Below are positions 21,975 through 33,549 of a stretch of DNA of 64,000 nucleotides, piece after piece. The DNA is from Prorocentrum cordatum (taxonomy: Eukaryota > Sar > Dinophyceae > Prorocentrales > Prorocentraceae). Every line of letters starts with the position of its first letter. Position 1 is the stretch's first letter. The stretch is taken from positions 125,001 through 189,000 of the forward strand of contig CAUYUJ010007247.1 of assembly GCA_963575745.1 (NCBI GenBank). The letters are read 5' to 3'. A program made the translations under genes and the position numbers. Under the pieces are notes generated by a model. The model was not told the DNA's origin, ran no database searches, and saw only the letters and a list, made by a program, of their open reading frames with translations.

Positions 21975-22795
21975 AAAGTCTCCCGTAATCGATCTCACTA
22001 TCCCTTTCACTGTCGGTCTCACTACCCTTCTCGTATCGATTTCACTATCGATATCAATTTCGATCTCACTATCGCTGCCACTGTAGATCGCATTGTCGAT
22101 ATCATTATCAATGCCACTATCGATCTCACGACCACTCTCTCTATAGATAGCACTATCCATCTCACTATCGATCTTACAATCGATCTCACTATCCATCTCG
22201 CCATCAATCTCGCGATCGATCTCACGATACGTCTCACTATCAATATCACGATCGGTCTCACTATCGATCTCACGATCGATCTCACTATCCCTCTCACTAT
22301 CGACCTCACTCGACCTCACTATCGATCTCACTATCGATCTCACTGTCGATCTCACTATCCTTCTCGTATCGATCTCACTATCGATATCAATTTCGATCTC
22401 AATATCCCTGCCACTATAGATCGCATTATCGATATCATTATCAATGCCACTATCGATCTCACGATCGCTCTCTCTACAGATAGCACTATCCATCTCACTA
22501 TCGATTTTACAATCGATCTCACTATCCATCTCACCATCAATCTCGCGATCGATATCACGATAGGTCTCACTATCAATATCACGATCGGTCTCACTATCGA
22601 ACTCACGATCGATCTCACAAGCGATCTCACTATCCATCTCACTATCGACCTCACTCGACCTCACTATCGATATCACTATCGATCTCACTGTCGATCTCAC
22701 TATCCTTCCCGCATCGACCTCACTCGATCAATCTTACTATCGATCTTACTATCGATCTCGCTATCGATCTTACTATCGATCTTCCTCTCGATCTC
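21975..22795. repeat. 12-bp ATCGAT satellite with ~335-bp higher-order structure
   Basis: Tandem GATCTCACTATC units, many creating ATCGAT. A diverged segment starting CTTCTCGTATCG near 22028 recurs near 22362, and as CTTCCCGCATCG near 22703, giving a higher-order period of about 335-340 bases. Frames of 400-600 codons through it (alternating Asp/Ser/Glu/Ile or Thr/Ile/Asp/Leu) exist because the unit is a multiple of three and stop-free. Confidence 0.95.
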
Positions 22796-22799
22796 ACTG

Positions 22800-25139
22800 C
22801 GGCACGCCTACGGGGCACCGACAGGACACGGGCTGGACATCAGCGAGACACTCGGGGCTACCGCCTGACAACCCCGAAGGCGTCCTAGCCAGAGGAGGGT
22901 TCATTCCTCTCGCCCGCCCACGCAGCTTCGCCTCGCCCGCACGCACGACCCGAATACGACGCCGAAACCGATTTTCTGGTGTGGGGGCTCCCCGTTTCAC
23001 TGCGATCACACCCAGTCACCTCTGATTCTGCATAATGTTCGCACGCGTAGACAGGCGACAAGGACAAGAAGGCGGACAGTGCAGCACCTACGCCAATTAG
23101 TTAGCGAAGGGAAGGAGGAATGTTTTGACAAAACCAGCGGAAACAGCGACCCTCGTATGTCGTTGTACTCCTGATTGTCTGACTGGGGCGTCTGGCCATA
23201 AGTGCGGGACGGAGCGGGAGGGAACATCTTGCAGGACAATCAAATTGAGGGCTAAAAACAATCCCCACTCCCAATACGCTTCATGCGAATCATGGCTGGG
23301 ACCGATCCCAGGCTGCGCACAAAGTCCCAAACAGCAAGAGGACAAGAAGGACGGAGCAGAGAGGACGAGGCGAGCCGAGGGCAGGATCAGGAAGCTCTGC
23401 CTTGCAGGCGGAATCCGAACGCAGCGGCTTCCTGGAGAGAGCATGGGACTCAACTCAGGCAGCCATGCATACGTTCACCTGAGATTGAATACTGCCAACG
23501 CTCGAAACACATTGAACCGACGCAGCCCGCGGCCATTTGTACCGGCGCAACCCGTGGCCGTTTATTGCTGGCGCAACCAGTGGCCATTTGGACCGGAACA
23601 ACCTTATTGTGATCGAGTTTGGTCGAAAAGAACGGCACAGATTTCCGTCTCGGTTCCAATGAACCACTTCGAGCAAACGCTGTGCGCATTCGGCGGCCGC
23701 TTTAGCGGCCCTGCGCTCACGGACCCGCGCTCGGTTGCGTACAATACCCACACGGACCTCATCAGCCAAGGAAACTGGCAAGGGGGGAGAAGAGAGGGAA
23801 GGAAACCAGCGGCCGCAATTGTTGTCGTGGGCACCCGTAGGAACTAAAAGCTCCCATTGCACGTGCTGCGTCCAACACTCACTCCTTACTACGCCCATCG
23901 GCTTTTTTGAGCTCGGCCGTCGCGAGACGTGCGCCAGCGCGGCCGCTGCGCGGTGAGTCTCAGGTGGCGCACGGTGGCACGTGGGGGGGCGGGCTGAGTG
24001 AGAACGGCGCAGGCAAATCTGATGAGAACCCCTGAATGGGTCATTCTCTCGCGGCCCCAGGGGGTCAAGTGAGGAAACCAACATGCTCAAACCTGGGCTC
24101 CGCCTCCAGTCTAGAGGATCGCAGACATCCAGCGTCGTACAAGCAAAATGGCGTCCTGAGTACTAATCGATCCAGCGAATAATGGAAAATCTTCTCTCTA
24201 TGCTGGATTGTTCAAGCTTCATCGATCCATGGGGGGATGACAACGGCCGCCGATAACCGCCATGATCTCTCTTCACGACGCCCGATGTCGAAAGGGGCCG
24301 AATCTCAACTTGTTCTGAACCAACAACCATATGTAACTCTGGATCCCTTCCCCAAGACCAGGATTCATATTCCGACCCGTTCGCTGATTTCCGGGAAAGG
24401 GCACCAATGGCACCTGAAATTACAAAAGACCTATGGTACCCTGGAGCTCTGCGGTGCGTTCGTCTAGCTCGCGCCGTCCTCCCACGACGCTCCCCCCAGA
24501 GGGACACTAAGTGCGCCATCGCCGAGAGCCCACGGTCACAGAGTTCGGGAGGCAGACGAGGAGCAAGAAGACGACCGAAACAAGCGATGACGACGCTGAC
24601 GACGACGTTGCCAACGACGAAGCCGACGAAGAGGATATGGGCGACGCCGTCATGGACAATTGGCGGCACAACACATCCTGACAGCGTATGCCGTCGGATG
24701 GGCTCTTCTGGGTCTATCAGTGAATTTGCTGCGAGTCCGAGGCCCCTGTCCATTCCCCCTTATCTTCCTCCCTCCTTCTCATCGCCCCTCCACTTCCTCC
24801 ACCTCGCCGTCCTTCCCTCGTCCCTTCATTCTGTGAGGTGGACTCTTTTCAGGTGCTCTTCTGATACCAGCCCCTCCGACTGCCCTTCCTGAGAGAGGGC
24901 GACGGTTCAAATAGCGACCGAGTCAAGGCAGTCAAGGCGCAGGCGCGCCAAGCTCTTCCTCCGAAGATTGCGAAGCATAAGACATCATGCGCCCATCCAA
25001 ACGAAGGACCAACAATTTTGATGCCCGCGCCCGCTCCCTCCCCCTGCCTCTCCTCCTGAGAAGCAAACGAACGAAGGGAATGTAATGATAACGGCGACGA
25101 GCGGTTGCAGGGCGAAGAGGGCAAGGGGGAGAAGGGCCT
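22800..25139. other. Anonymous sequence with a 26-bp minisatellite
   Basis: At 23518-23606 there are about three and a half copies of a 26-base unit (CGCAACCCGTGGCCATTTG...ACCGG). No gene is recognised. The longest frames (23455-24090 and 24163-24753, minus) have no identifiable domain. Confidence 0.5.
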
Positions 25140-25210
25140 CAGCGGAGGAGGAGGAGGAGGAGGAGGAGGAGGAGGAGCAGGAGGAGGAGGAGGAGGAGGA
25201 GGAGGAGGGT
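25140..25210. repeat. (GGA)n tract
   Basis: About 70 bases of GGA with one GCA interruption. Confidence 0.95.
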
Positions 25211-25239
25211 CACGAAACTGAGGAATAGGATGTGAAGTA

Positions 25240-25320
25240 TGATTCCCACCAGCCCTTTAGGGCGTGAGTGGTTTAAAGGATTTCTGTTCCAACCCCCTTT
25301 TCTCCCCCCTTTTTGTACGG
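25240..25320. repeat. Dispersed repeat, partner of 7450-7530
   Basis: CCCACCAGCCCTTTAGGGCG followed by a GTGGTTTAAAGGATTTC block and CCAACCCCC matches 7456 onward in the same orientation. Confidence 0.65.
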
Positions 25321-25726
25321 ATTTACTACTTCGCCTATTAATAAGCACCCTTCCCCCCAGGCGACTGACAACCAACCAGGACCAATGACAACACCCCCCC
25401 ACACAACGCCTGTCAAACCAGCAACGCAACATCAGCCGACCCTGTCGGAGTGTGTGAGAGGCTTGCCTGTTCGAGTCGTCGTTTCCGTCGCCCCCTTTCC
25501 CTGCGCCCGCCTTCTCATGTTTGTCAGCGGAAGAAAAATTTAACAATGTCGTAATCGAGTCGAACGGAAACCCATCTTTGATCCCGGGGAGGGTGTCCGG
25601 GGGGGGGGTCAGATACCCATCCCCTTTTGGGGGTCCCGCTTCAGAAAGTACCGAAACGGTCCATGAGGGTCCCCAATCGCCAAATGACAAATCAAAAACG
25701 CTCTCACGCCCTCCATGCTGCCCAAG

Positions 25727-25992
25727 TTTGAAGGAAACCCCGGAGGCCCGACCAGAAGCTTCGCCTTCGGCGAAACGCAGCTCCAGCTCTGTTGTACCGT
25801 AACAACGATAGTCCCAGTCGGAGGAGGTCGTCGCGGGAGCGACGGGCCCTCTCAACCGAAAGGTGTTTTCAGTCTCGATGGCAAATAGCATGCCTCGCAA
25901 TGAAACGCAGTCACGTGTTGGCGGCCAGCCGCTTGAGCCCAAGCGGCCACGGACAAACGCTCGCTATCTCTCGCCCTTGTCCCAGCTCACTT
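25727..25992. repeat. ~262-bp dispersed repeat, copy 1 (SINE-like?)
   Basis: Aligns by eye over about 262 bases with 41128-41388, with scattered substitutions and no large gaps. It holds two potential hairpins: one around AGCTTCGCC-TTC-GGCGAA, and one with arms GGCCGCTT/AAGCGGCC-like near the right end. The sharp, co-extensive ends in otherwise unrelated surroundings suggest a mobile unit. I see no coding capacity, poly(A) tail or pol III box I would defend. Confidence 0.75.
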
Positions 25993-26014
25993 TAGAGTCG
26001 GGGTGTAGGGTGGC

Positions 26015-26729
26015 GAAGCGTGAACCCGCCGCCCCTATATAGCAAACACTATCTATACGGAACGCAGCAACAGGCGGGTTCGTAAAGAAGGTGAACCCGC
26101 AAACCAGTGCCCTTGCGCGCAAGTTGCGTTGCGAGCACATCACTGTGCAAGCGATTGCTCCTCAGGCGGCCTCTGACGATGTTGTATGGCCGGTCTGGTA
26201 AGGAGCATGACGTTTCAAATCATGATTGAAGAACTGCGTTCCTCCCATGACATGTAGGAACATGTCTAAATTGTTATTGGCATCAACGTGTTTGCAATCG
26301 ATTGTTTTTTCGTTGTTGGCATTTTCTTCCCAATCCTGGCAGCTTTATCACATGAGATACTTATTTCTATGTTATTGTCGTGTCCTGCCAGGATTATCTC
26401 TTGCAAAAAACTGATTTCATCTGCTACATCCTGAGGATATGCGGAGAATACCTTCTTTCTATTATCGCGTTTAAACACGATGAAAGGATTCAGGTTTGCC
26501 GCATACCGAAGCAGAGAAAGCATTTCCAAGAACAAAAACACCTTTTTTTTTCAAAGCTTTAAGTTTAATTCATCAGCCAAGCAAAGAAAAGCAACTGACA
26601 TTGTGATTGATGAATAATGTAACCTTACATTTTTGAAAAGGAACGAGAAGGAACTAGTGACAAAACGAATATCTAATTATCTTAGCAACTGTCTTTGAAT
26701 AATATCATTCCTTTCTGTCATTCATGAAA
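26015..26729. other. AT-rich island downstream of Copia-1
   Basis: From about 26220 the sequence becomes clearly AT-rich against the GC-rich surroundings. It lies just beyond the RNase H remnant of Copia-1, where a 3' LTR would be expected, but no matching direct repeat was found upstream of the element. No gene recognised. Confidence 0.45.
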
Positions 26730-27802
26730 AGAAAGACCATGGTCATCTCTTCATTTTCTTTAGCGATCTTCCTCGACCTCGACGTCGTCGGCGTCTCCGC
26801 TCAGGCGTCGACAGCCGGAGTCGCTCTGCAGGTCAGCTTCGTCCGTTGGAGCATCGGTCGATCGGCGATGTTCCTAGGGCAGGCCTGCAGCTTCCCGGCA
26901 ATCGCGCTCAGTCGTCGCACCTGCATATTGGTTGTTTCCTGCACACGTTGCAGAGAGACCACAAATGCCATCATGAACACCTGCGTGATTGGTGCCTAAC
27001 CCAACGCGCCCCCGAGGCTGACAAACACGTCAGCAACTTTCTTTGATGCTTTGACGTCGGCGCCTGCGCCAGTGAGTTCTTGATGTTGTATAGGACGGAG
27101 CGGCTTTATGTATTCATCCTGACCCCGTGAGCCGCCCACATCCCTTGTGCACCTCGCAGCACAATTGGTGCATGTGTGTTCGTTGAGTTTACACTTGCCA
27201 AATGTGTCCTCGACGCACTTGGCGCACCTGTCGACGGTGTCCTCAGCGCTGGCCATATTGCTGTCATCAACATGTTCGGCTGCGAGAAGGTCGCTGCTTG
27301 TCGCTCCTCGTCGGAGAACGCGGGTCAGAAACCCAAGCCTCTCGTGGCCCTTCTGAGCGTCAGTGAGAAGACTCTGGGTGCATCCTTGGCGCCGGTGCCT
27401 GGCTTGAGGCACTGCAAGCAGCGCCACGCAGTTTCCTTTCCACCGGTTGGCTCAGCAATCCCCTGGTAGGTCAACCCTTCCAGGAAGGCCATGTTGATGT
27501 CAAGGGAAGCAATGGCCCATTGCTTCTCGCGCGCTGCCGCGCTTGCGAGCAATCCATGACTCGGCCGCCGCGCTGTTCCTGAAAATGTCCACGCGTCGAA
27601 AGCGTCGAGGCACATGAAACCACGAAGTACCCAGCGTAATCTGATGATGCGCTCCATCTCGCCCTTCTCGTTATTTACGAACTTCCACTTGTGTGCGTGC
27701 CTCGAAATCATGACGCTTGACGCTTTCGATATATCTTGCATATTGAAACACTCGTTGTCAAACTATGTCTTGGCCTTCGATACCTTGCCTGGGTTCGCCT
27801 GA
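26730..27802 (-). pseudogene. Copia-1 reverse transcriptase and RNase H remnant
   Basis: RT fingers/palm: LRWVLRGFMCLDAFDAWTF, then IASLDINMAFLEGLTY (catalytic Asp motif) and LKPGTGAKDAPRVFSLTLRR (27741-27330). A frameshift near 27400 leads to AAEHVDDSNMA with the VDD pair at 27271-27263, then CKLNEHTCTNC and IKPLRPIQH. Beyond 27000 the frame continues as TQVFMMAFVVSLQRVQ, the 'TRPDIAV' region, and fades into an RNase H remnant near 26730. Confidence 0.8.
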
Positions 27803-28308
27803 ATGTCGGCCTTCGCGAGGAGGTCGTCCTCCTAGACGACCGCAGCTCGGTTTGCGGCGGCAGTGACATAGACTCGCATGGTGGTCACACGGTCGAGATC
27901 AAAAATCCCGTGCCGTTGTTCGGATAGGACCACCTTTGACATGTCTGCCGCAAAGCAGAGTTCCATATACTGACCGTTTTCGCCCGAGTCCAATCCCTAA
28001 CTATGGTCTTCGTCCGTGGGGCATAGTGGGGCATGGTATGTCTCCTCGATGTCGGAGTCGCGTGGGTAACCCCACGTAGGCAGGTGCCCCCGCTGTTCTT
28101 CAGCTACCGTGACCAGCGCACTGTTGTCAGTGACCATATGTGTGGGTACTGTGTAAAGGTCATCTAACGGAGTTGCCTCCAATGGCTCCCTGTATTCATG
28201 TAGCTCTGTGTACCGCACCCCCATAATATGTGCCTCAAGGTCCGCTTGTGATTCCTCATAGATCGTAGAGGGCCGTCCATCCTCCTGTGGTGGATCGGCT
28301 TCTGAGGC

Positions 28309-28932
28309 TTATCTGGCGTTGTTGTCTGGAGACGGTGCGTCAGCCAGTTCCTCGAACTTCGCCGCGACTTGGTTGAAGCCAGATTGAGGTTTAGTGGACT
28401 TTAGGTACTGAATGATCCTCGAATGTGCTGACCCAGTTATGTCAGTTATGCATATATATATATATATGTTCATGGCAGTACCTTCGGCTGTATAGTATTG
28501 AAAGCCTGGGTTCACGTCGTTGTCATAATGTGTCCAAACCACATTCTCGATGCGAAAGAAGTTCCTAATGATGTGTTGTAAGGCTAAGTGTACGTTAGGA
28601 GATAGTCGGCTCGCACTTGTCATCTGAAGTGATACCTGTTTGGTCGGGACATAGCCAGACGTCATAGCAGGTCTCCCATCCGAACCAATCTCTCGGGCTA
28701 TCAAAGCTTCGATGTATAATGAATGTCGTGCGTCGCCGTAATGGACTTGTACATCGCGGCTTCCCACTGGAAGAATGACTTGACCCCTGCCGGGATCGTT
28801 TCGTACAACCAGGAAAAGGCCATTCCAGCCTCCCCAGTCGTCCTTCGTAGCTGTGGGGCGATGATAGTCGACAAAGACTCCGTCGTCGTAGTAATGCTCA
28901 CTACTATATGGTTGTCTGAATACGTAATGCAA
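28309..28932 (-). pseudogene. Copia-1 post-integrase region
   Basis: 207-codon frame with VFVDYHRP, NDPGRGQVILPVGSRDVQVHYG and an Ala-Leu-Gln-His-Ile-Ile helix. The corresponding part of Copia-2 (57405-58012) carries NDPGRGLAIARIS and LVYDDSGATPGFHYF. An (AT)n run at 28448-28466 encodes NIYIYI. 27800-28309 between this and the RT has no frame I could follow. Confidence 0.6.
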
Positions 28933-29446
28933 GATTGGTCGTGGTTACTGCAGGAGCTTCTGTGATAGCTTCAGTGCATGCCCGGCGGATCACCTGTTCT
29001 CGAGAATGATCAGCTGTCTCTGTCGGCTGCTCATGGTCCAGAACAGACAAGTCAGGAAGCATTGTGGTTTGCCGTCCAAACATCGCGCTGCGTGGAGACA
29101 CCTCGTTGCAGAAGGTGAACACATTGGCGGCAAACAGAGCTTCATGCAGCAGTCGTGTGAATACAAGAAGTATGTATAACCTTTTGACTGCAGTTTCCAT
29201 GGCGTGAAGTAAATGGCGGAATCTGGCATTAATTGTCGTAGCGTGTTGTCCACGCGCGCGTGTCCTCATCTCAGTGCCTTTTGCCTTGAGGACCGCCTTA
29301 GCAGCGTCGTTATTGAGAGCGCCCTCCCCATCGGAGTAGAGTACCATGGCAGGTCTGAACTGCATCCAGCACTGATGATGCGCATCTAAGATACTTGTCA
29401 TTGATTTATATGGTACCTCCATTCCAGTAGCACATCGAATGAACAA
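28904..29446 (-). pseudogene. Copia-1 integrase core, second part
   Basis: The frame reads MVLYSDGEGALNND (catalytic Asp), then KGTEMRTRARGQHATTINAR and HAMET, matching the rve core as read in related copies. Entry into this frame is created by the insertion at 29443-30352. Confidence 0.8.
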
Positions 29447-30352
29447 AATCCGCCGACCCCTTGGGGATCATCGGCGTGCGAGATGCTTCCCCCTCCCCAA
29501 ACCCCTCCCCCGGGAGCCCGGTCCGGTCGATTTGGAGGGGGGGGGGTCCGGGACGAGCGCAGCGCGGCCGGGGCGAGCGCAGCGCGGCCGGGACGAGCGG
29601 TTCACGGGGCTTTTCCGGGCCCAAGAGGGCCTCAAGACGGGCCAAGAAGCCCCCAAGAAGCCTCCAAGACGGCCCGCGAAGGCCCCGAGACGCCAAACGA
29701 CCGCTCCAAGACGCCCAAGATGGCCCCAAGACGGGCCAAGAGGTCTCCAAGACGGCCCCCGAGGTCCCAAACAAGCCTCCCAAGAGGGCCCCAAGAGTCT
29801 AAAATTGTTGATTGTCCATAATGTTTTTCGATGTTTTGTGCTGTTCCGCCTTTTCGGCTTCCCGACGCTCCAAGACGGCCAAAGAGGCCCCAAAGACAGC
29901 CCCAAGATGGCCCAAGAGGCCCCCAAGACGGCCTCCAGACGGCCCAAGACGGCCCCAACACGGCCCAAGAGGTCCCCAAGACGGCCCAAGAGGGCTCCAA
30001 GACGGCACCAAGAGGGGCCCAAGAGGGCGACCAAACATGTTGAAACTCTAGCTTTCTGCCCCCAGGAGCCCCAGGGGGCCCCAAGAGTGCCCCAAGAGGC
30101 CCCCAGAGGCCCTCACGAGGCCGCCCAGACGCCCCAAGGAACCCCCAAGAAGCACCCCAGAGGCTCCGAAACGGCCCCCAAGTGGCTCCAAAACTCGCGG
30201 CGTCGCCGCCCGCTCGGGCCCACCCGCGGAACTGCCCGAGACCCTCTGGGTGGCGGCGAACAGACACCAAACAAATATCACTCGCCTTTTCACCCCTTCG
30301 CAGCTTCTACTACCCCCAGATTGGCATAAACAAGGGGTCGGCGGTGTGGCGT
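29443..30352. mobile_element. CCAAGAG-family element with 13-bp TIRs inserted in Copia-1 integrase
   Basis: Terminal inverted repeat CCGCCGACCCCTT at 29450-29462 and its exact complement AAGGGGTCGGCGG at 30332-30344. The interior is mostly the CCAAGAGGCCCC-type repeat with one AT-richer segment around 29810-29860. The integrase reading stops on one side (YILRIID) and resumes on the other (FIRCATGMEVPYKS), with ATTC next to both junctions on the coding strand. No transposase ORF: a non-autonomous DNA transposon carrying satellite-like sequence is the simplest reading. Confidence 0.75.
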
Positions 30353-30355
30353 AAG

Positions 30356-31223
30356 CCTAAGAATCAATGATGCGAAGTATATAATGTTCCTGTTTGTAGA
30401 ACATCAAGTCGCATACGACGTCTGCGTTAAACTTGCCAAACCGCGCAGTAGACGGCATAACCGCATGCCCCGGCATATCCCAAGCCCTGCACCCCTGGCA
30501 TGTGTCACAGACGCCTTTGACCAGGTTAAGTCTGACGTTGTCCAGACCAGCTTTGGGTCAGATGAGTCTCGTGTTAGGCTCTTCAGCATGGGGCCATCGC
30601 AAGTGTAGTTTCCGCAACTCGCGTGTTACCACGCTTGGGTCAAGGCTTCGGAGATTATGTAAACTGACTTGGACATCAAACCCTGACCAGTCTGGGAGTC
30701 GCGGGCGCGCAGCAGGGTTGCCCGCAGGTGGTGGAGGAGATGGATATCCCCCCTGCTGTCGGCCACGTCTGTCTCTGATCTGTGGCAGTCGCATGTGATC
30801 ATCCGAGCCACCGGCTCCTCTCGAGGCGGGTTGCCCCGCAGCAGGTTCAGCAGCGTGTCTGCCTGCTGTAATATCGTGGCTGCGGGCGCCAGCTGTGGGG
30901 CCAGCCCTGGAGCCAGGTCTTGGTGCTCGTAGCCGCGAGAGTGGTGGTGCGGCCTGTGCCTCGGGGGGTGGTGGCGCCGCTTCGGCAGGGGCCAGACGGC
31001 CCTGTCCGTGGTTGTCGGGCAGCTTCCATGGTTTGGCAAACTTGCATTTGCCAGGTGTCCGTAGGTGACCAGTTTTGGTATGACCGTAGTTCTTCTTGCA
31101 GCTAGGATATTCCCAGTGGTTATCATCCTTGCCGCACCACCTGCACTGTTTGGAGTCTCTGTCGCGTGCGGGGGGGGGGGGGGGGGGGGATGCGCGTTTA
31201 CATTGTCCGCGCATGCAAGACAT
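30356..31223 (-). pseudogene. Copia-1 zinc-binding/GAG-pre-integrase segment and integrase start
   Basis: Zinc-binding-like CRWCGKDDNH with further Cys/His, then GHLRTPGKCKFAKPWKLP, a Pro/Ala linker, and LHNLRSLDPSVVTRELRKL typical of the GAG-pre-integrase region. After a frameshift the integrase opens with CDLMFYKQ and ends at YILRIID, where the inserted element begins (about 30352). A poly-G run at 31168-31190 encodes poly-Pro. Confidence 0.7.
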
Positions 31224-31429
31224 CCTAATCCTCCCGAGGGCGGCCGCGTGATCGAACCGTCGGGATGTCGAGGGATTGCTTGATCATCCAAGTCAGATCC
31301 TCGTGCGTTGGCAACGAGAACAATGGAATAATCAGGATGGCTATGGACAGGATCGCGGTTGACTAGGAATAGATACTGCGTCGACAAAACGAGATGGCAT
31401 CTTCGAAATATGTTGTGCAGCCCGGGATC

Positions 31430-32436
31430 ATTCTTCATTGCGCGCGGGGGCGTGTTGATGATGGCCAGTGCACCTTTCCGTTCAAAATGTGCGTGTAAGA
31501 GACGGTGCCCAATCATTATCTCAATAGGTTTCCGTCCTAGTACCCCATGGGAGTCATGTGGACCAGTAGTGCACAGGCCCGTATTTATTTTGCAAGTGCC
31601 CTCGCCTGTGGCCGCTGTTGTCCACGGTGGTATTTTGTCCACCCAAGTACCCGCCGTTTGCTCGCGTAGATAAAACCGCCCGAGGTCGTCTTGACGCATG
31701 GCAGCCCTCCCACATAACTTGATGTGTGGAAGGTCTTCTTTACGATGTTCATGCCGCGTGTCATAGTTGACTTTGGAACTGAAGTAGGAAGGTAGTCCAA
31801 TCGTTCTGCAATTGGGTTGTATTATAAAAACGTAGACGAAACACACGTCGAAGTAATGCACCAATGCATCCTGGACGTCCGTGTTTCCAGGGTCAGAATA
31901 TCAACGTTTGTCTAGGTTTCCTCCTGAGGATAAACCTCGGCTGAAGGCTAACTGCGATATCCCCGCTTCCTCCACAATTTCAACATGTCTACAATGTTGT
32001 GTCGTCCGTAACGCAAGGTCGGGATCATGGAGATCACATCGGCATGTGCATCCGCAGGTAGCCCCGCAGGTAACGTGATAAAGGTTCCCTCTTCGTCATC
32101 ACTATCGGTGTCGGAATCGAGGGGGACGTCGGTGTAGTGAGCGCCGCATCCGAGCCATTTCAGGTCGCCGCCGCAATCATCCTTGCCGATTTCGACTACT
32201 TCGGGAATCTTGCGTGGCTTGATGCCTGCTTCTGCGCTGGCTTTTTGCGTTTCTTTTTGCTTGATCTGGGCATCTGTCGGTGCAAATGTCTGTTGTTCTG
32301 CGTCAGGCGAAGTGAATGTCGGAAACTCGGGAATAGGGGGGGGCACGCGGCCGCGCTCAATCGAGGGGGGGGGGGGGGGATGATCGTCATCGACGAAAGC
32401 AACCCGCCATGGCCGTGGTCGCTGGTCCTCGTCCAA
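31430..32436 (-). pseudogene. Copia-1 N-terminal region with cytosine-methyltransferase-like domain
   Basis: Acidic start (LDSDTDSDDE near 32110), then INMIPTL-type sequence and a degraded motif I near 31995-31960, where the frame shifts but the next frame gives GSGDIA and LAFSRGLSSGG. The catalytic-type motif IIQPNCRTIGLPS follows at about 31830-31790. Next come the VNYDTRHEH, LPHIKLCG and RFYLREQTAGTWVDKIPPW motifs (31760-31620), and a C-terminal CTTGPHDSHGVLGRKP signature (about 31570-31530). SAM-motif, Pro-Cys and Glu-containing motifs in this order fit a C5-type DNA methyltransferase fold. Copia-2 carries the same motifs. Activity is unlikely here because of frameshifts. Confidence 0.6.
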
Positions 32437-32440
32437 TAAG

Positions 32441-33325
32441 GGCCGGCGCCGGAGGCTCCCAGCACAATCGCATACGAATGTTTGTCACACCATTCGGTAA
32501 TGCCGCATTGTAATTGCACCCGATGGGTTGGTCCTGAATCGTAATATCTTGTATAACGGTATTGTCGTCAAGATTCATCGTCACCCTCCTCGCAACGCGG
32601 TCCTATTCAGGGCCATTCTTAAGAGATTGAACGTAAGTTCGAGCTCCTGTATCCACTCTTGTGTGGACACTAAAGCGTACGGCGCTTGTAACAGCACAAG
32701 TATGATTTCTGTGATCTTTGCAAACCGATTTGATCAATTAGCCTTGCAGTCATGATGGCGAGTGTTCTGTTTCGCAATTCTGCTTTCTGAGCGCATTGGC
32801 CATGCCGATCCAATTCGTGCTCAATACGTTGTGCGGGTTCCCCTGCAGTTCGGCACGTGCACTTCCACAAGTCAATCGGGATGCGCGTGTAGGGTCGCCA
32901 CCAACAGGTGGGATCCGCTAGGCATTTTGCTTGAACGGTCAAACTTTAAACCGAAGTGGCAAAGTCGCATGCGCATGACCTGCAAGCCTAAATCTTCAAT
33001 CGTATCGCGCATGGGACCTTGCTTCCAGAAATAACATGGAAGCCCCACAAGTACGATCGACATGCGTCACGCCCGAGCCTTGGTCATCAAATTTTGGATA
33101 CGTTGACAATGTGGCCCCGCCCGCTTTCCAGGCAACCGAACATGCCAGTCAGCGGGCGTTGCCACCCGCAGTAGTTGGCAATCCCCTGAGAGTAATCCAC
33201 CCAAAATCTGTGTACCTGTAGAGGCCATTACTTCTGTATGCGTGATGCGGTCACACATGAATCCGCGAGCTCGGAGTTCAGCGAAAGCTGTTCGGATGTC
33301 TTCGACGACGAGTGCAAGATAATGA
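32441..33325. other. Region upstream of Copia-1, nothing recognised
   Basis: Short frames only. A 5' LTR would be expected here but no repeat matching the 3' side was seen. A poly-G run sits just inside the element at 32366-32380. Confidence 0.4.
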
Positions 33326-33348
33326 TTTTTTTTTTTTTTTTTTTTTTT
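33326..33348 (-). other. Poly(T) tract, poly(A) on the minus strand
   Basis: 23 consecutive T on the given strand. Read on the minus strand, a GC-rich sequence (about 33880-33350) ends in poly(A), as a retroposed transcript would. It also marks where the readable Copia-3 sequence stops. Confidence 0.6.
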
Positions 33349-33549
33349 GAAAAAAGTGCTGAGCGTTCATTTGCTACGGTGGCCACACAGCCGGGCCCGC
33401 CGCTGTCTCTGGCGGCCTCGCATCTGGGCTCGCCAGTGCCCCTGGCGCGCACAGCCGGCGCCTGGGAAAAAGTATGCAGTAACCTTGGTGTCCGGCCTGT
33501 CTGGGCAAACGCGAGTGGCCGCGGCGCGCACCTGCCCCCGTCACTCATT

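Larger units (their letters stand above)
26730..32440 (-). mobile_element. Copia-1: Ty1/copia-type retrotransposon with methyltransferase-like domain
   Basis: Minus-strand order: N-terminal region and methyltransferase-like domain (32.4-31.4 kb), zinc-binding/GAG-pre-integrase segment (31.2-30.4), integrase (30.4 and 29.45-28.9, split by an insertion), linker (28.93-28.31), reverse transcriptase (27.8-27.0), RNase H remnant (27.0-26.73). Several frameshifts and stops make it inactive. Integrase before RT is the copia order. No LTRs were recognised by eye. Confidence 0.85.

Noticed and set aside
20901-22868. ORFs of 599 (minus) and 436 (plus) codons
   Set aside because: Both run through the 12-bp satellite, whose length is a multiple of three and which lacks stops.
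26000-33300. LTRs of Copia-1
   Set aside because: Expected for a copia element but no direct repeat flanking the coding region could be found by eye.
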